From Gari tellinella (taxonomy: Eukaryota > Mollusca > Bivalvia > Cardiida > Psammobiidae): a DNA stretch of 64,000 nt. The notes beneath the pieces were generated by a model. It did no database searches. It saw only the letters and a list, made by a program, of their open reading frames with translations, and was not told the DNA's origin. Shown here one piece after another: positions 9,791-21,330 of this stretch. The DNA lies in NCBI GenBank assembly GCA_922989275.2, contig OV277861.1:45857623-45921622 (forward strand). The letters are read 5' to 3'. Position 1 is the stretch's first letter. Each line of letters starts with the position of its first letter. The translations under genes were made by a program, and so were the position numbers.

Positions 9791-11240
9791 AAATTTTTTC
9801 TAGATCTATTTTTTCACACTCAGTTTCGGCATGTTCACTACATCAATGCTAACACGAGTGTCAGCAGTTAGCGTTAGACATAAGTGCCCTATTTAGGGAA
9901 CTGTGGCAAGTGTCGTTATAAGGAGGGAGTCGTTGTTTGGAGGGCCGTAGAGAGGGAGCACTGTATTTGTACATTTTTCTCATGAAGGGTCTTCAGTGTT
10001 CGTGTTCACGGGGAACAAATTCTATGGAGGAGAAAGAACTCTGTAGAACAGGAAATATTTTGAGTGTTTGTGTTTTATCCTATCTGGCACAGACAACAAA
10101 ATAAATTCATAATGTAAAGAATTTGCGATATGCATTATAATTATCTGAAGATTGGTTTCAGTAATGGCAGTCTCAGTGTTTCCTCCCGAGTATACGCCTT
10201 ATTTGACACATTAAAATTACAAAGATTACTTTGTCCAAGATGCACTGAGCATGCAGGGCCCTTTCACGGCACACTAAAAAGCTTGGGCATATTTTCATAA
10301 AACTTTAAAAAAAAAACAAAAAAAAAACCCAGCCCCATGGGGCATATTTCGCTCACCTGAGAATAGCTGATATTAGCATCTCTCATGTTCTTTTATTTGT
10401 GTTATATATTGTAAACTCAATGCTGTTATAAAAACGAAGCATGTAGAACATGGCTAAAATACTATTTTAATCCAGCCCAAAACGTACCAACTATGTCAGT
10501 GCAGATGACGTGGACTGAGTCTTGCAATCGCGCTAAAAAGTGTTTGAGGCCTCAGTCCTTTTCCTCTTGGCTGTCACTAGTAAAGGTGCTTACTTAAGTG
10601 GGGAACTGTGTTGTCCCATTGGGTACGGTTTCGATTTCACAGGTGATAGCGAACAGCCTTCTTCTTGAAACTTGCCTTCCGGGACTACACATGTCAACCA
10701 TGGGCTACTTATAATATTATGATTGTGCGCCAACGAAATTTCAGAGAGTGAAGATCGGGCATGGGAGTTGGGCTGTCGGCCCACAACCAGTGCCTGGTCT
10801 GCATTTTCTGCAAATCCTCAGGCAAATACAAGAATATAAAGTGTCTCATAGGCCGCTGCACGGCCGTGTATAAAAGCTTGAATGTATATGATATGTGTAA
10901 CTATATTTTATGTAACTTTTATATGTGACACTATAATAAACTAATAAAACTGTATGCTTTTATCCAACTCGTTCAATAAATTCACGACTGAAAACACAAT
11001 CATTCAATATCCTCTATTTATCTATCAATAGGTAATAAGCACCATGGCGATAAATGATCATTAAGCACGGCGGAAGTGACGTTACCAGTGAGTGACAATT
11101 GCTTCCCTACATTCATTCTGTAGATTTGATAATCTGGTTATTCAAAGAGATTTATGGTAGTTTTTTCTGAATATCCATTTACTAAACAGTCCCAGAATTT
11201 ATAATAGTGATGTCGATTTGTTTTCGCTGCCGAATTGATC
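9791..11240. other. No gene recognised
   Basis: The stretch contains the right terminus of a family F element (GGCCGTAGAGAGGGAGCACTG, about 9942-9963), an A-rich tract at about 10305-10328 and a GCTCACCTGAG repeat edge. A minus-strand frame of 64 codons (10590-10784) has balanced composition, but no family was recognised. Confidence 0.4.
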
Positions 11241-11248
11241 GTGAGAGT

Positions 11249-11452
11249 TTACCCACTTCACCGTTTCATTGTCGTCTGCCTCAATATTGTCGTCTGTAGG
11301 ATCATTTCAAAGTTAGATTTCAGGTAGTATGACTTAAGAAATATCGATATGAGTGTGAAACAATTTGGATCCTGATCAGACGCCGCGTCTGATCAGGATG
11401 CAAACTGTTTGCAAATTCGCCTTTTGGCACCATGGGCAGTGAAAGAGTTAAG
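11249..11452 (-). mobile_element. Family C hairpin MITE
   Basis: It runs from TTACCCACTTCACCG to GCAGTGAAAGAGTTAA. The hairpin at about 11348-11412 is slightly shortened at the centre (GACGCCGCGTC). The TTGTCGTCTGC motif sits beside the left end. It lies just beyond the 3' end of the LRR gene. Confidence 0.75.
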
Positions 11453-11517
11453 TAGACTAACTGAAAATAGGTATGTACTGGGTGTTAGTTTTGGAGAATT
11501 TAGAATAGCCCGTTTTC

Positions 11518-12924
11518 TCAAGGACAGCCTTGTAAGGTTGTGGAAATAAACTGCTTTATTGGAACACTGGGTTGATTTTCACAATTTCCTTGAATTGTGC
11601 TGATTTTTGTAGCATTCAGTGATTTTAAGTATGCCATATCACACGTGCATTTGACATGGTTTCCCGTAAATTGAAAATTAGAAAGTCTAGGCAGTGATAG
11701 GACAGCTTGAGGCACGGTTGTTAAATTGGTATTTTGAAGTTGAACATAACTTAGGAGGTGGTTGTTTGTAAAAGCCCGTGGAGCAACATACTCGATTGGG
11801 TTACTGTTAAGTTGTAGATCATATAGGTTAGCTAGGCCTGTTAGATCATTGTCTTCTACTGTAACTATTTCATTATGTGCCAACTCTAACGTTCTAAGAT
11901 GTTTCATCTCATTCACAGCAAATGGTATTTGAGATAAACGGTTGCTGGTTAACCCGAGAGCTACTATTTTATTGTGAAAGGGAACAGTTTTGGAATGAAT
12001 GAACCTGATTCGGTTACTAGAAAGACCTAATGTTGTAAGATTTGGAAAGGAATATAGTACATCAGGGAATGAGGTCAGTCTGTCGCCATCTAATAACAGT
12101 GTTAACAAATTTACCAACTTAGGTTGACACGGTTCAAACAAAAACGAGTTGCTCTCTAATTTGGTATTGTAGACAAAAAATAGGGTTTGGAGATTTTTCA
12201 AATGACAAATAGCAGATGGTATTCGAGGAAGCTGAGAATAGGACATAGTCAGACTAATCAAACTAGAACCCAATCCATCAAACGCATTTGATGGTACGTG
12301 GCTGAATGGTATGTACCTAATAGTCAGTGATTGTAGATGGTTGAAATAACGTAGTTCATATGGCCAGGACTGAAATGCACCCATGTCAAACGTAAATGTA
12401 TAAAGTGATTTGCTTATACGAGAAGTTACTGACGGATCTAACGATTTCAGAGGGTTGTTTTGTATGTCAAGAACACTTAAACTATTAATGGTAGATAATG
12501 CTGAAGGTAAACTTGTTAGATTGTTATCTTGCTGGTTTATATAATATGTTTTGTTTTCCACTCCTGCAAATGCATTTCTACCAATGCTAGACATTTTGTT
12601 GCTTTGAAGTTGAATTTCCATTTGTGTTGTGTTTACGGAACTGAAGTTTTTAAAAGCTTTGTCTGGAACTGTTGTTAGCTTGTTGTCATATAGATATACA
12701 TAGAATGGTGCCACGTGTACAGTTGAGTTGGTAGGGATAAACCTCGGCACGTCCGTCAGTGATTTGCTGTTACAGGCCACAAAGTGGTTGCCAGAGCATG
12801 TGCATGGAGAGGGTGCAAGACACTTTCCGTTCAGTATAAACCCAGTCGCTGTACTAGACAGAGCCAAGGCTGACATCGCCAACTGAAGAAAACCAGAGAC
12901 CATGTGATAGTTAATATAAATCAT
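11518..12924 (-). CDS. Secreted leucine-rich-repeat protein
   Basis: An intact 468-codon frame. Residues 1-29 form a hydrophobic leader; Met8 is an equally good start and gives a more compact signal peptide. An LRR N-cap follows with Cys35, 41, 43 and 51 (CTC core). About a dozen LRRs span roughly 55-420, with typical N-x-L-T-S-L-P / L-x-L-x-x-N-x-L spacing. The LRR C-cap has Cys426, 428, 448 and 467. The protein ends there, so no transmembrane or intracellular domain is present and it is probably secreted or matrix-bound. Many invertebrate LRR-only proteins look like this, including those named as the non-catalytic subunit of Oplophorus luciferase; the sequence does not fix a specific role. 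No intron is needed within the frame, but an upstream non-coding exon cannot be excluded. A family C MITE lies 66 nt past the stop. Confidence 0.88.
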   Translation of the reverse strand: MIYINYHMVSGFLQLAMSALALSSTATGFILNGKCLAPSPCTCSGNHFVACNSKSLTDVPRFIPTNSTVHVAPFYVYLYDNKLTTVPDKAFKNFSSVNTTQMEIQLQSNKMSSIGRNAFAGVENKTYYINQQDNNLTSLPSALSTINSLSVLDIQNNPLKSLDPSVTSRISKSLYTFTFDMGAFQSWPYELRYFNHLQSLTIRYIPFSHVPSNAFDGLGSSLISLTMSYSQLPRIPSAICHLKNLQTLFFVYNTKLESNSFLFEPCQPKLVNLLTLLLDGDRLTSFPDVLYSFPNLTTLGLSSNRIRFIHSKTVPFHNKIVALGLTSNRLSQIPFAVNEMKHLRTLELAHNEIVTVEDNDLTGLANLYDLQLNSNPIEYVAPRAFTNNHLLSYVQLQNTNLTTVPQAVLSLPRLSNFQFTGNHVKCTCDMAYLKSLNATKISTIQGNCENQPSVPIKQFISTTLQGCP

Positions 12925-13175
12925 TGAGAAAACGAAGAGGTGTATAAATCGTACATTTGTACTTATAGCATACCTTTACTTTGTAGATGCAGTAGAAGCT
13001 CGGTACCTGGATCTCGTTAGAGTCGAACTTACTCGTATTTCAAAGTTAATTTGCGGCTTAGCCTGATGAGTGGCTAAACTACGTTTTAACTTTCAAATAC
13101 GTGTATATACTAAAGCGACTTCGAGTTGTTGGAATTCATCTGTAGACTTGCATGGTGTGTTGTTTTGTTTTTACT

Positions 13176-13325
13176 AAACTCTTTGAACACTATGGGCCTG
13201 TTTAAAATGTACTAATTACATTTGCAAACAGTATAGACCCTGATAAGAGAGCCCCTATTGGACCCCTCTGATCAGGGTCTACACTGTTTGCTAATTTATA
13301 ACAGTATCATTAAACTACCCAGTTA
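13176..13325 (+). mobile_element. Family A hairpin MITE, right end lost
   Basis: The left end is TAAACTCTTTGAACAC. The hairpin at 13224-13293 (GTATAGACCCTGATAAGAG and partner) is intact. The copy breaks off where the AAGCTCCTTTCACATCAGCC repeat begins at about 13334. Confidence 0.7.
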
Positions 13326-13333
13326 GAGGCTAA

Positions 13334-13480
13334 AGCTCCTTTCACATCAGCCGTACGACCGGTTTTTAGGGGTAAATCGCAAGGTTTTGTACGACAGCCG
13401 TGTTGAGCCGAATTCATCCCTTTTCAGCCCTTTTCATCCCCTGATCAAACTTATGTTCCGTTGAGTTTATGCTTAGTTCT
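13334..13480 (+). repeat. GCTCCTTTC/CAGCCG repeat, copy 1
   Basis: AGCTCCTTTCACATCAGCCG begins a CG-rich block that recurs at 16466 (AGCTCCTTTCGAATCAGCCG). The nearby GCCGTGTTGAGCCGAATT (about 13399-13416) recurs inverted at about 16396-16413. Confidence 0.6.
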
Positions 13481-13569
13481 TGGCTTCCTTTGAGGCATAA
13501 TAGGCCAACGACCGACAGATTGCCGGCCGAATGCTGGTAGATTGTTGGTTTTCTAACGGGATAGGGAGG

Positions 13570-13830
13570 GATGAGCTCGTGACCGTGGTCCAGTGCTCAT
13601 AGTGACTATGACTTACACTCACTTAGGTCCTTACTGCTGTTGGTTCGAATCCCAATCTGAACACTTGGGCTTTTTCATTTGGAGAAGCCTTCAAGCTGGC
13701 TATCGGAAATTCGGTGCTTTTACCCAGATGCAAATTTTTACTTGATTTATGACGTGCATCCGGTTTCTTCTCCCATCTGCGATTAGCTTTATGTCGAGAT
13801 ATGACTGAAATATATACTGTTAACACTCAG
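13570..13830 (+). mobile_element. tRNA-derived SINE, diverged copy
   Basis: A box-B-like GGTTCGAATCCC (about 13640) follows a tRNA-like head. The body matches the SINE at 54333-54617 block by block: TTTTTCATTTGGAGAAGCCT, the ACCCAG block, and GTCGAGATATGACTGAAATA near the tail. Confidence 0.72.
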
Positions 13831-14461
13831 AATTCTGGGCCTCCGTTTGATTTTAAATTGGAGTTAAAAGCTAGTTTCAGCGACGGTCATCGAAACGACA
13901 TCGATTTAAAATCGATTTCGGACCCGAGAAAGCTTTTGACCAAATATATACAAACGTATACAAGCGTGTCAGAGGTCGGGCAATGCCGTCTCCATCCGGC
14001 TTTTGCCTATCCTATAACGGCCGGTGTAATGACGAAAAGTGTCCCCACCACTCAGAATTTTGACCGCGGGACATTTTTTGACTCAGAAAACTAACCTCCC
14101 GTGTCATTTTACATGTATTATGCCAAAGCAAGTCCCAAGGACAGTTTTCTACATCAAAAATTGTCCTCATGTGTCACTCTTTAGAGGGGGACACATTTCG
14201 TCTTTACACCGGCGCCCGTCTGGCAACCGGATAACACCGGTTTCCTTTAGGTCTCCCACAGTATTGCACGTTATTTCTGAATGCCCATGACGATGACTAC
14301 ACGATAAGGCAATCGGTAGTATGGTTCCATGTACGAAAGTGAACAACATAACAAAGAAGTGAAATCAGCGCGTCTTTATAAACCTCATTCATATATTGAA
14401 CCCACGATAACCAATATCGGGCGATGATGGTCGCCCATCTTAAAACCGTTGCCCGTCCGGT
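13831..14461. other. No gene recognised
   Basis: A short frame crosses 13801-14094 but starts inside the SINE and resembles nothing recognised. AAAGTGTCC/GGGACA elements are present. No repeat family was assigned. Confidence 0.35.
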
Positions 14462-15592
14462 ATTTAAGGACTATCGCGGCAGTTTGTTCGAATTTTCAAA
14501 ACATTTTTTTTTTAATTTTGCATAGTGCAGAAATATTAAATAAAAATAGGGAGTCTCCGAACTGGTTCTTTTCTTAATAGCTTTCTTGACACGTGCTTTT
14601 GATCATAAAATCTTAGAAATTTTTCATATGTTTTCACAAAATAGAAAATAATAGGAGCAAGTACCAATAAAAACATGGAAACAACATATTATTCCTCAAT
14701 AAAGGGAACACATAGTTATTTTTCAAAGTTTTTTCTCTTACAGTTCTTACATTCAGATTTTGACAAAATTTTCCCAAATATTGATAAAGCATTAATTTAC
14801 TGAAATCACTAACAAAAATTATAGGTACCCAAACTATTTTTTCTAAAAAATACAAATGTCTGCATAAAGAGTAACGCATGTCAATCCAGTTACCTCAAAA
14901 AGCTTAATTGTGGGGTCATATAATTTGGCGGCCAAGATAAATAATATATACTAATAATGCTTGTATAGTGATTTATTGTTACCGATTAAACAGTGGATTT
15001 GGACACATTCTAGCATTTAAAAGTGGTTAACATATATCATTTATAGATAGCCCTATATGTAACTGGATAGACATGTGTTACTCTTTATGCAGACATTTGT
15101 ATTTTGTAGAAAAAAAGTTCGGGTACCCATAACTTTAATTAGTGATTTCAGTAAATTAAGGCTTTATCAATATTTGTGAAAAATATTGGCAAAATCTAAA
15201 AGTAAGAACTGTAGGAGAAAAGAAATTGAAAAATATCTATTTGATGTGTTCCCTTTATTGACGAATAAAATGTTGTTTCCATGTTTTTATTGCTACTTCC
15301 TCCTATTCTTTTCTTTTTTATGAAAACATATGAATAACCCAATATCTAAGGAAAATTACAAAGCTGAAGAGGGGTGTTCTGAGATTTTCAAAAGCACGTG
15401 TCTCTGGATAATTAGGGGTTTACCAAAAAAAACAAGCTATTAAGAAAAGAACCAGTTCGGGGACATCCTATTTTTATTTCATATTTCTGCACAACAGGGT
15501 ATATACTAGCAACATGCAGAATTTGAAAAAAAAATCTGAATGGTTTGAAAGTTCGAAAAAACTGCCGCGGTAGTCCTTAATAAAATTTAATT
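14462..15592. mobile_element. Fold-back element with about 0.45-kb inverted arms
   Basis: The arm at about 14462-14905 is repeated inverted at about 15062-15592. Paired landmarks are GAACTGGTTCTTTTCTTAAT (14558) with AAGAAAAGAACCAGTTC (15441), AAAACATGGAAACAACAT with ATGTTGTTTCCATG (15271), and ATGTCTGCATAAAGAGTAAC with GTTACTCTTTATGCAGACAT. The spacer is about 150 bp. The arms are diverged, so the insertion is old. No coding sequence was seen. Confidence 0.8.
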
Positions 15593-16215
15593 TCAAAGCT
15601 TCGGAATGGAAGAATCTCCCGGAAAATGTAGAAAGGGGAATACCTCTCACGGTGTTGATACAATACTTATGAACTTTGTTTGCAATACACGTCTACTCAC
15701 TAAACTCTTTAAATGAAATTTCAGCTTAAAAACTTCAGTGGAACAGGCGTTAGAGTAAACAACAAAACCATAACAGTTGGACGATCGGACAGATAGACTA
15801 CGGAAAAGTGACCGACCCCGACGTGTCATCTTTGCCTTCAACTGGTGACACAGAAACCGGTCCATACGTTTATAAAGTTCTTAGAATGCATCGTACAGAC
15901 GGACCGAATAATATCCAATACGACGGAATCGAGTAAATTATATGGTCACCAAAGTGCTATTATTACCATGATATTTTTCAGTTTGATGTGTCTATAATTA
16001 ATTATATCGAGTGCTGAAAAATGTGACATTTCTCAACATGTGACCTTGACCTTTTATCATTTAAACAGGCAATCTGGTACATATGTTTGTTATTATGTGA
16101 AATATAAGACCTCTATAAAGTAAAGCAAACCTAATATGTCCCCTTATCCATTTGGGTGGCTTAAAGCTTTTTGGAAAGTGTGAGGTTTTCGTATGCACAC
16201 ATTTTTTACATGCGT
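15593..16215. other. No gene recognised
   Basis: Unassigned AT-rich sequence. A minus-strand frame of 72 codons at 15647-15865 shows no recognisable domain. Confidence 0.35.
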
Positions 16216-16229
16216 TTTTAAAAAAAATT

Positions 16230-16258
16230 GACATGTGAAGAATTCGTATCTACTGTCA

Positions 16259-16300
<42 letters not shown>

Positions 16301-16330
16301 CTGAGAGTCAGTACGAATTATTCACACATG
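16230..16330. repeat. Poly-G run of 42 nt in the loop of an inverted repeat
   Basis: G occupies 16259-16300 without interruption. It is bracketed by ACATGTGAAGAATTCGTA (about 16231) and the near-complement TACGAATTATTCACACATGT (about 16312-16331), so the run would lie in the loop. The exact length is likely to be affected by assembly. Confidence 0.85.
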
Positions 16331-16395
16331 TGTGACATATTCGTATGAAATTTCTACGAATTCTTCACAGGTGTGAATAATTCGTAGTGTGAATA

Positions 16396-16745
16396 ATTCG
16401 GCTCAACACAGCCGTACCAATTTTCAACGTCGCACGGCAGCCGCAACGTCGCAAGCTGGATTTTCAACATTTAGCTCCTTTCGAATCAGCCGCACGGTGT
16501 CTCACGGCGTACGACTGCCTTGCGGCCTAAATCAAATGTGCATGGCAATCGCAAGGAAAATGAACATGTTGAAAATGCAGCTTGCGATGTTGCGCCTACC
16601 GTGCAGCGTTGAAAATTCGTACGGTTGTCGCACTAAAACCGGTCGCACAGGCGCGACGTTAAAAATTCGTACGGCTATCGTACGAAACCTTGCGAGTTTC
16701 CGCTATAAACCGGTCGCAAGGCTGCCGCACGGCTACTAGATCTAG
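16396..16745. repeat. CG-rich GTCGCA/CGCACGG repeat block
   Basis: Short motifs (CGCACGG, GTCGCA, AAAATTCGTACGG, AACCGGTCGCA) recur in both orientations across 350 bp. The block includes a second copy of the AGCTCCTTTC unit of 13334. An open frame here is a by-product of this composition. Confidence 0.65.
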
Positions 16746-17606
16746 TTTAAAACTGTGCGTATTTATAAGGGTGCACTGCTCCATTATTCTCGGATTTCGA
16801 TACTGGTACCCACAAAATATTGAATATAAGTCGTGTTAAAATCTCCTAAAATTGGCCCGACATGCCTGAAATCAGCAAAAGTTTGGATCTAGAATAAAAG
16901 TCTAGTATGTCGGTATCTTGTCAGGGTCCAATGAATGATACTTGTTTCTTTTAGGATTCGTCATCAAACATGATAATACAAACTGAAACTATTTATATTG
17001 GAGAGCAGCTGTGGTAAGTAGGAGCGTGTGAACATTTGTATATTTTCCCTAAAAACACAGACGATCATTTCCTCGACTCTTTTTTTTTTTTATCCCAACT
17101 TGACTGATGCTTGAAATCCAAATCGGAACAATATCATACACCAAACCCTCGACGACTTGTCAGGACTTTAGCATTTGGCTTTCTCTCGTCAAACTAGTCA
17201 AATTGAATGGAAACGAAAATGACGACGATACTTAAGAATTGAGCGGAATGAGGCGACGACAAGATAAGGCATTTGACCTGGATATAAACTTATGCAAATG
17301 ACTTTTAAATCAGTCTTTTTATCATGCGATTAATTTTAGATATTCAAAATCTGATCTGAATCTAACAACTCTTTGAAACTATATCGATGTAAACTCGATT
17401 AAAATACATAATTTCTGTTGATGTTTTAAAAAAACAACAACAAACAAACAACACAAAACAAACAACAAAACAACATCAAAACAAACAAACAAAACAATAA
17501 GCGACACCTTGCATGAATTGAATGGAATGATTTCAGAAGCGACAGTTAGGCAAGGCAGTATGCATTTGTTGTCGACATATCTATGTCATGTGACAATAAT
17601 GACAGT
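16746..17606. other. No gene recognised
   Basis: An A-rich tract of AAACAAAC units lies at about 17429-17495. The rest is unassigned. Confidence 0.4.
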
Positions 17607-19546
17607 TAAGGTGGTTCGCATGTCAGCTTATTCTGTTTCAGAATTCTTTGAAACCTTGATTAAAATGAAATATACCATATGGAGAGTGAAAAATCGTTAA
17701 AATAAAAAAAAGTTACAGTGCCGTTTTTTTCTGACAGGACCTTTTGTCGAAAAAAGCTCCTTTTTTGATAAACAGGAATATTTTCTTTATAAAATGATGT
17801 AACTCAATAATTTCTGTACATTCAAGTAAACTGTACATAGACTATAATATATTGGGCAAACAAAAGTATTTTATGACATATTTGTTGGAAATATCAATAT
17901 TTAAAAAAAGTCAAATTCTGAAAATCTCAAATTCCAAAAAAACTAGCTGTTTAACGTACACTTATTTTACTCTTATTAGATAGATATAACTTAATTCTAC
18001 TAGTCACAAAAATTTAATGAAAATCTACAGTGGAATTTACATTTTATACATGATTTCCTGAAATTCTGACAAAATGTAAACACAAAACGAGTAACCTCCC
18101 TGGAGTTCAACTTTAAAATGCCGTCAGCTCTAAATAATACCATAAGTCAAACCTGTAATAAGGGACCATTGAAAACGGTAGCCTGTAGATCTTTAAAGGC
18201 AAGTGACTGCTTAGTGCATAACAAAAGTAATGCATAAAGCTCCTTTAGGATCTATCTTTTAGCATTATTTTTGTCATCTGTCATATAGGCTACAAATACT
18301 CAAAAATTTAGCTGTCACTTGACTATACTTGCATCTGATATTATTCATTATTACTTGACTAAACATAGCCTGTCCTTTGATCACTGCGTTATGAAATGAC
18401 TAGTCACTAAAATCAGACAATTTGTTAAAAAAAAGTTTGAACCGAGTGGGAATCGAACCTAGAACCTTTGGGTTGCAAGTCTATCACCGTATCCACTGCG
18501 CTTACAGAGCAGACACTGAGTAAGATCAAACTTTTCTTTATCTATATTTTCTACTATAAGCACGTGCCGCAAAGATCAGGTGAAAGTCATCAGCATTTCC
18601 GGAACTCGAGATGCGGGCCGCCCGCTGTCGAACCACCTTAAATCCTGTATAAACATTTGAAAATATTCTACAAATCTGCAACTCATATCAAACGTTCAAA
18701 CTTACTATATATCCTTAGCAAACCTGACCGATTTTGTACACATAACACAGACACTACCGGACTAGTTTGGAGCTCATTTTCTGAATAAACACTACACTCT
18801 GACATCTAAAAACTACTCTGACGTGTCAAAACGAATCTATTTTTAAAGGCGCTATATTTACACGCGTTCACGCAATGCGTGAATTAGTTAAAAAAGAAAA
18901 AAAAGAAGAGCATCCTGAGCTCAGTTTGAGCTCAGTTTGAGCTTTGTGTTGAGGTCGCGTAAATGTTAAACCGAAAGTAGAAATGATGGACCGTTTCGGC
19001 CCCTCTGGCGTTCGCAATTTTCCAATCTTGCAAATTTGTGTCTGGGTCCATTTTCGATGCTGCCTGAAAGTGTCACATTTTGCAGGAGACCATTGATATT
19101 CTAGAAATAGAAAGTGCCGAACCTGGCCTTTCAGAAAAGTCTTCCAACGCGATGTGCGAATCATAACTTTTCATTCTACGGAAGCCAAAATGTGCCATAA
19201 ACGTCAAAACGTTTTAATACGTTATGGGCGCGGAAAGGATATGCATTGATCGTGTTAACTATAAATATGGTATTGAATTCTTACCATGGCCAAGAAGTGT
19301 AGTTTCATCGTTGGAAGTTCACCCTTGAAGCGGATATGCAAGATTTCATGTAGAGATACGGTTTTCTACAAGGAAAAACATGAAGTAGTTAGTCTAATAT
19401 CTAGTGCAATCTTGCTGTAACCCTTATCCTGTCGTTACATAGTCTGGTTTGAATTTTTCACTCTCCATAATTTATGGTATATTTCAATTAAATCGAGGTT
19501 TCAATGAGGTTTGACAGAAAATAGCAGACCTGCGAACCACCTTAAA
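17607..19546. mobile_element. TIR element of about 1.9 kb with TTAAGGTGGTTCGCA ends
   Basis: The left end TTAAGGTGGTTCGCATGTCA is followed by a block ending ACCATATGGAGAGTGAAAAA (to about 17695). The right end mirrors it: TTTTTCACTCTCCATAATTT at about 19455 and GCGAACCACCTTAA ending at about 19546. A second inverted terminus (TCGAACCACCTTAAA) at about 18630-18644 suggests either a nested or a composite element. No transposase was recognised inside. Confidence 0.68.
18432..18516 (-). repeat. tRNA-like SINE head
   Basis: On the minus strand an AGTGGATACGGTG-like A box precedes GGTTCGATTCCC, a B box of RNA polymerase III promoters, at about 18446-18457. The acceptor stem does not close, so this is a SINE remnant or pseudo-tRNA rather than a functional tRNA gene. 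Confidence 0.6.
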
Positions 19547-19555
19547 GATGGTTGT

Positions 19556-19886
19556 CGAACAGTTTCGATCCAGATCAGGGGGCGCTTTACGCGGCCCCTG
19601 ATCTGGATCTAAACTGTTTGAAAATACCACTCAATGAAGTAATTCTGACGACAAATGTTTCAAACGACAATTATATAGCTCGCAGAAGATCAACCCCTTC
19701 ACTGCCTTACCCTGAGTAGATCTACAGTAGTTATTTGCAAACAATTTGAATCCTGACCAGACGCCGCGTAACACTCGTTTCAATATTTCTTAGGTCAAAA
19801 TACCTAAAAATTGTTTTTTTAGAAATAGAAGCAGACGACAATAATTATTGTTTAAATTTGATGACGTCATGGCAGTGAAGAGGTTG
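19556..19886 (+). mobile_element. Two degraded family C MITEs
   Basis: A hairpin with a GGGGGCGCTTTACGCGGCCCC centre lies at about 19560-19622. A second copy starts CACTGCCTTACCCTGAGTAG (about 19699), keeps only one hairpin arm (to CGCCGCGTAACAC) and ends GACGTCATGGCAGTGAAGAG. It matches 30447-30661 and 45724-45943. Confidence 0.65.
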
Positions 19887-20490
19887 ATATTGACTGTGTC
19901 ACTCTTACCTCGAGAGTTTAGTCTGTCTGAAATGTATAGAGAAACGTTTCTGCAAAGCATTTAATAAATACGGGGTTTTATCAGTGCCGACATCTATAAA
20001 GAATGTATCACGTGACATCCGTGATAATATACTCAACAAAAATATTAAAGGGTCAAGTATATAGGGTCCAACAAAATATATAATAATAACGATCTACGCA
20101 AGTTTATTCGAAGAAATTCTAACAGTAGCACTTTAAATTCCGCTCTTTATCAAGAGTCCAATATGTGGTCCTAGAACACCCAGGCCAATGTCACATGATC
20201 CCTAGAGTGGGACCATTTTTACCCCAATGGCATATAAGAACAATCTCGCTAGTAAACCTGTAAATTGAGTGTTTGTTTTGTCAAATATCCAAATACCCCA
20301 GCTCATGACTTCGTACGTGGTTTCAGACAGGAAGACTTAATTTTCCTTGAAAAGAATATATATTAGCTCATATGACCTAGATATGCAACAGACCAGAATC
20401 ATTTCAACAGCATTGGTAAAATATTTCTAGAAGTAAAAACATGTAACCCTGGTGACGAGTATAATCGTCATTAACAAACAGTAAACATGT
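19887..20490. other. No gene recognised
   Basis: Unassigned AT-rich sequence with no long frame and no repeat that could be placed. Confidence 0.4.
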
Positions 20491-20491
20491 A

Positions 20492-20729
20492 CAGTGGAGA
20501 ATCTGTTATTCTTTCCCGTTTAAACGCAAACGCAAAGCCCTAAAATGTATAAAATAACAACTTTTGGACAATTCTGATATTTCATTTTTATCTTGGTGGC
20601 AAATAGTTTGGAGCCAGATCAGACACCGTGTTACACCCGGCGTCTTATCTGGCTCCAAACTGTTTGTAAAAGAAAAACTTGTTTAAGCGTAAACGCGTTT
20701 ATCGGGAAAGAATAACAGATTATCCACTG
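20492..20729 (+). mobile_element. Family D MITE (TA-flanked)
   Basis: The TIRs CAGTGGAGAATCTGTTATTC and GAATAACAGATTATCCACTG are each flanked by TA. The hairpin is at about 20597-20663, slightly asymmetric at its centre. Confidence 0.85.
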
Positions 20730-21207
20730 TAAGTTGTACACTTGTCCTATGTAAACAGTAAATACTCTGATCAGGGTCTGCACTCATTTTGCATTGTACA
20801 TAGTGTTAAAATCATGTCTAAATAGTAAAAACAATAATGGACTAGACTGAATAGGACATTGGCATTGTTCATTAAAAAATCCAGGGTTGAATGAGTGAAA
20901 CCATGCCAAACACCAAAACCTGACCATATAAGTTCCAAGAGAAGAGGATATTTGAAGAGTTCATTATATAGATTTGTGACTCCCTGGGAGGGGTAACTTT
21001 GGACCGCAGAGACATAGTTTAAACAATCTTGACAGAGGTCCTGTAGATGACACTTTGTGCCAATATCTAAGCTTAGCATACTGTGGTTTCAGACGAAAAG
21101 ACTTTAATTTTCAACTAGATATTTTGTACAAACGTTGATGTCTGAATGACAAAAAAGGAAGACTTTATTCGGTCAATGGACCCAATGGTGTTCGCATGAC
21201 CGATATT

Positions 21208-21330
21208 TTAGCCCGTACGTCTGCGCCTGACGGTCTGAATAGAAATCCTATAACCATGCATCTGTTCAAAGTCTCTATTTAGCGCAAAGACAGACTCGAA
21301 CCACCGACGTCGTGCTATAAGCGGAAAATA
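21208..21330 (-). pseudogene. Tc1-like transposase fragment
   Basis: The minus-strand frame contains VFALNRDFEQMHGYRISIQ followed by TVRRR. This resembles the second helix-turn-helix of Tc1-family transposases (R-I/V-S-x-Q-T-V-R-R/N-R-L). It stops straight afterwards; in another frame GCAGACGTACGGGCTAAA could continue the family pattern, so a frameshift is likely. No DDE catalytic region was found nearby. It is too short to be functional. Confidence 0.55.

Noticed and set aside
10590..10784. 64-codon minus-strand frame of balanced composition
   Set aside because: Too short, no recognised family, no splice or poly(A) context. It was only noted under the 9.8-11.2 kb stretch.
16389..16739. 116-codon frame
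   Set aside because: It lies wholly within the CG-rich GTCGCA/CGCACGG repeat block, and its composition follows the repeat.
18868..19164. 98-codon minus-strand frame
   Set aside because: It lies inside the TTAAGGTGGTTCG element, shows no domain and starts next to a Lys-rich low-complexity tail.
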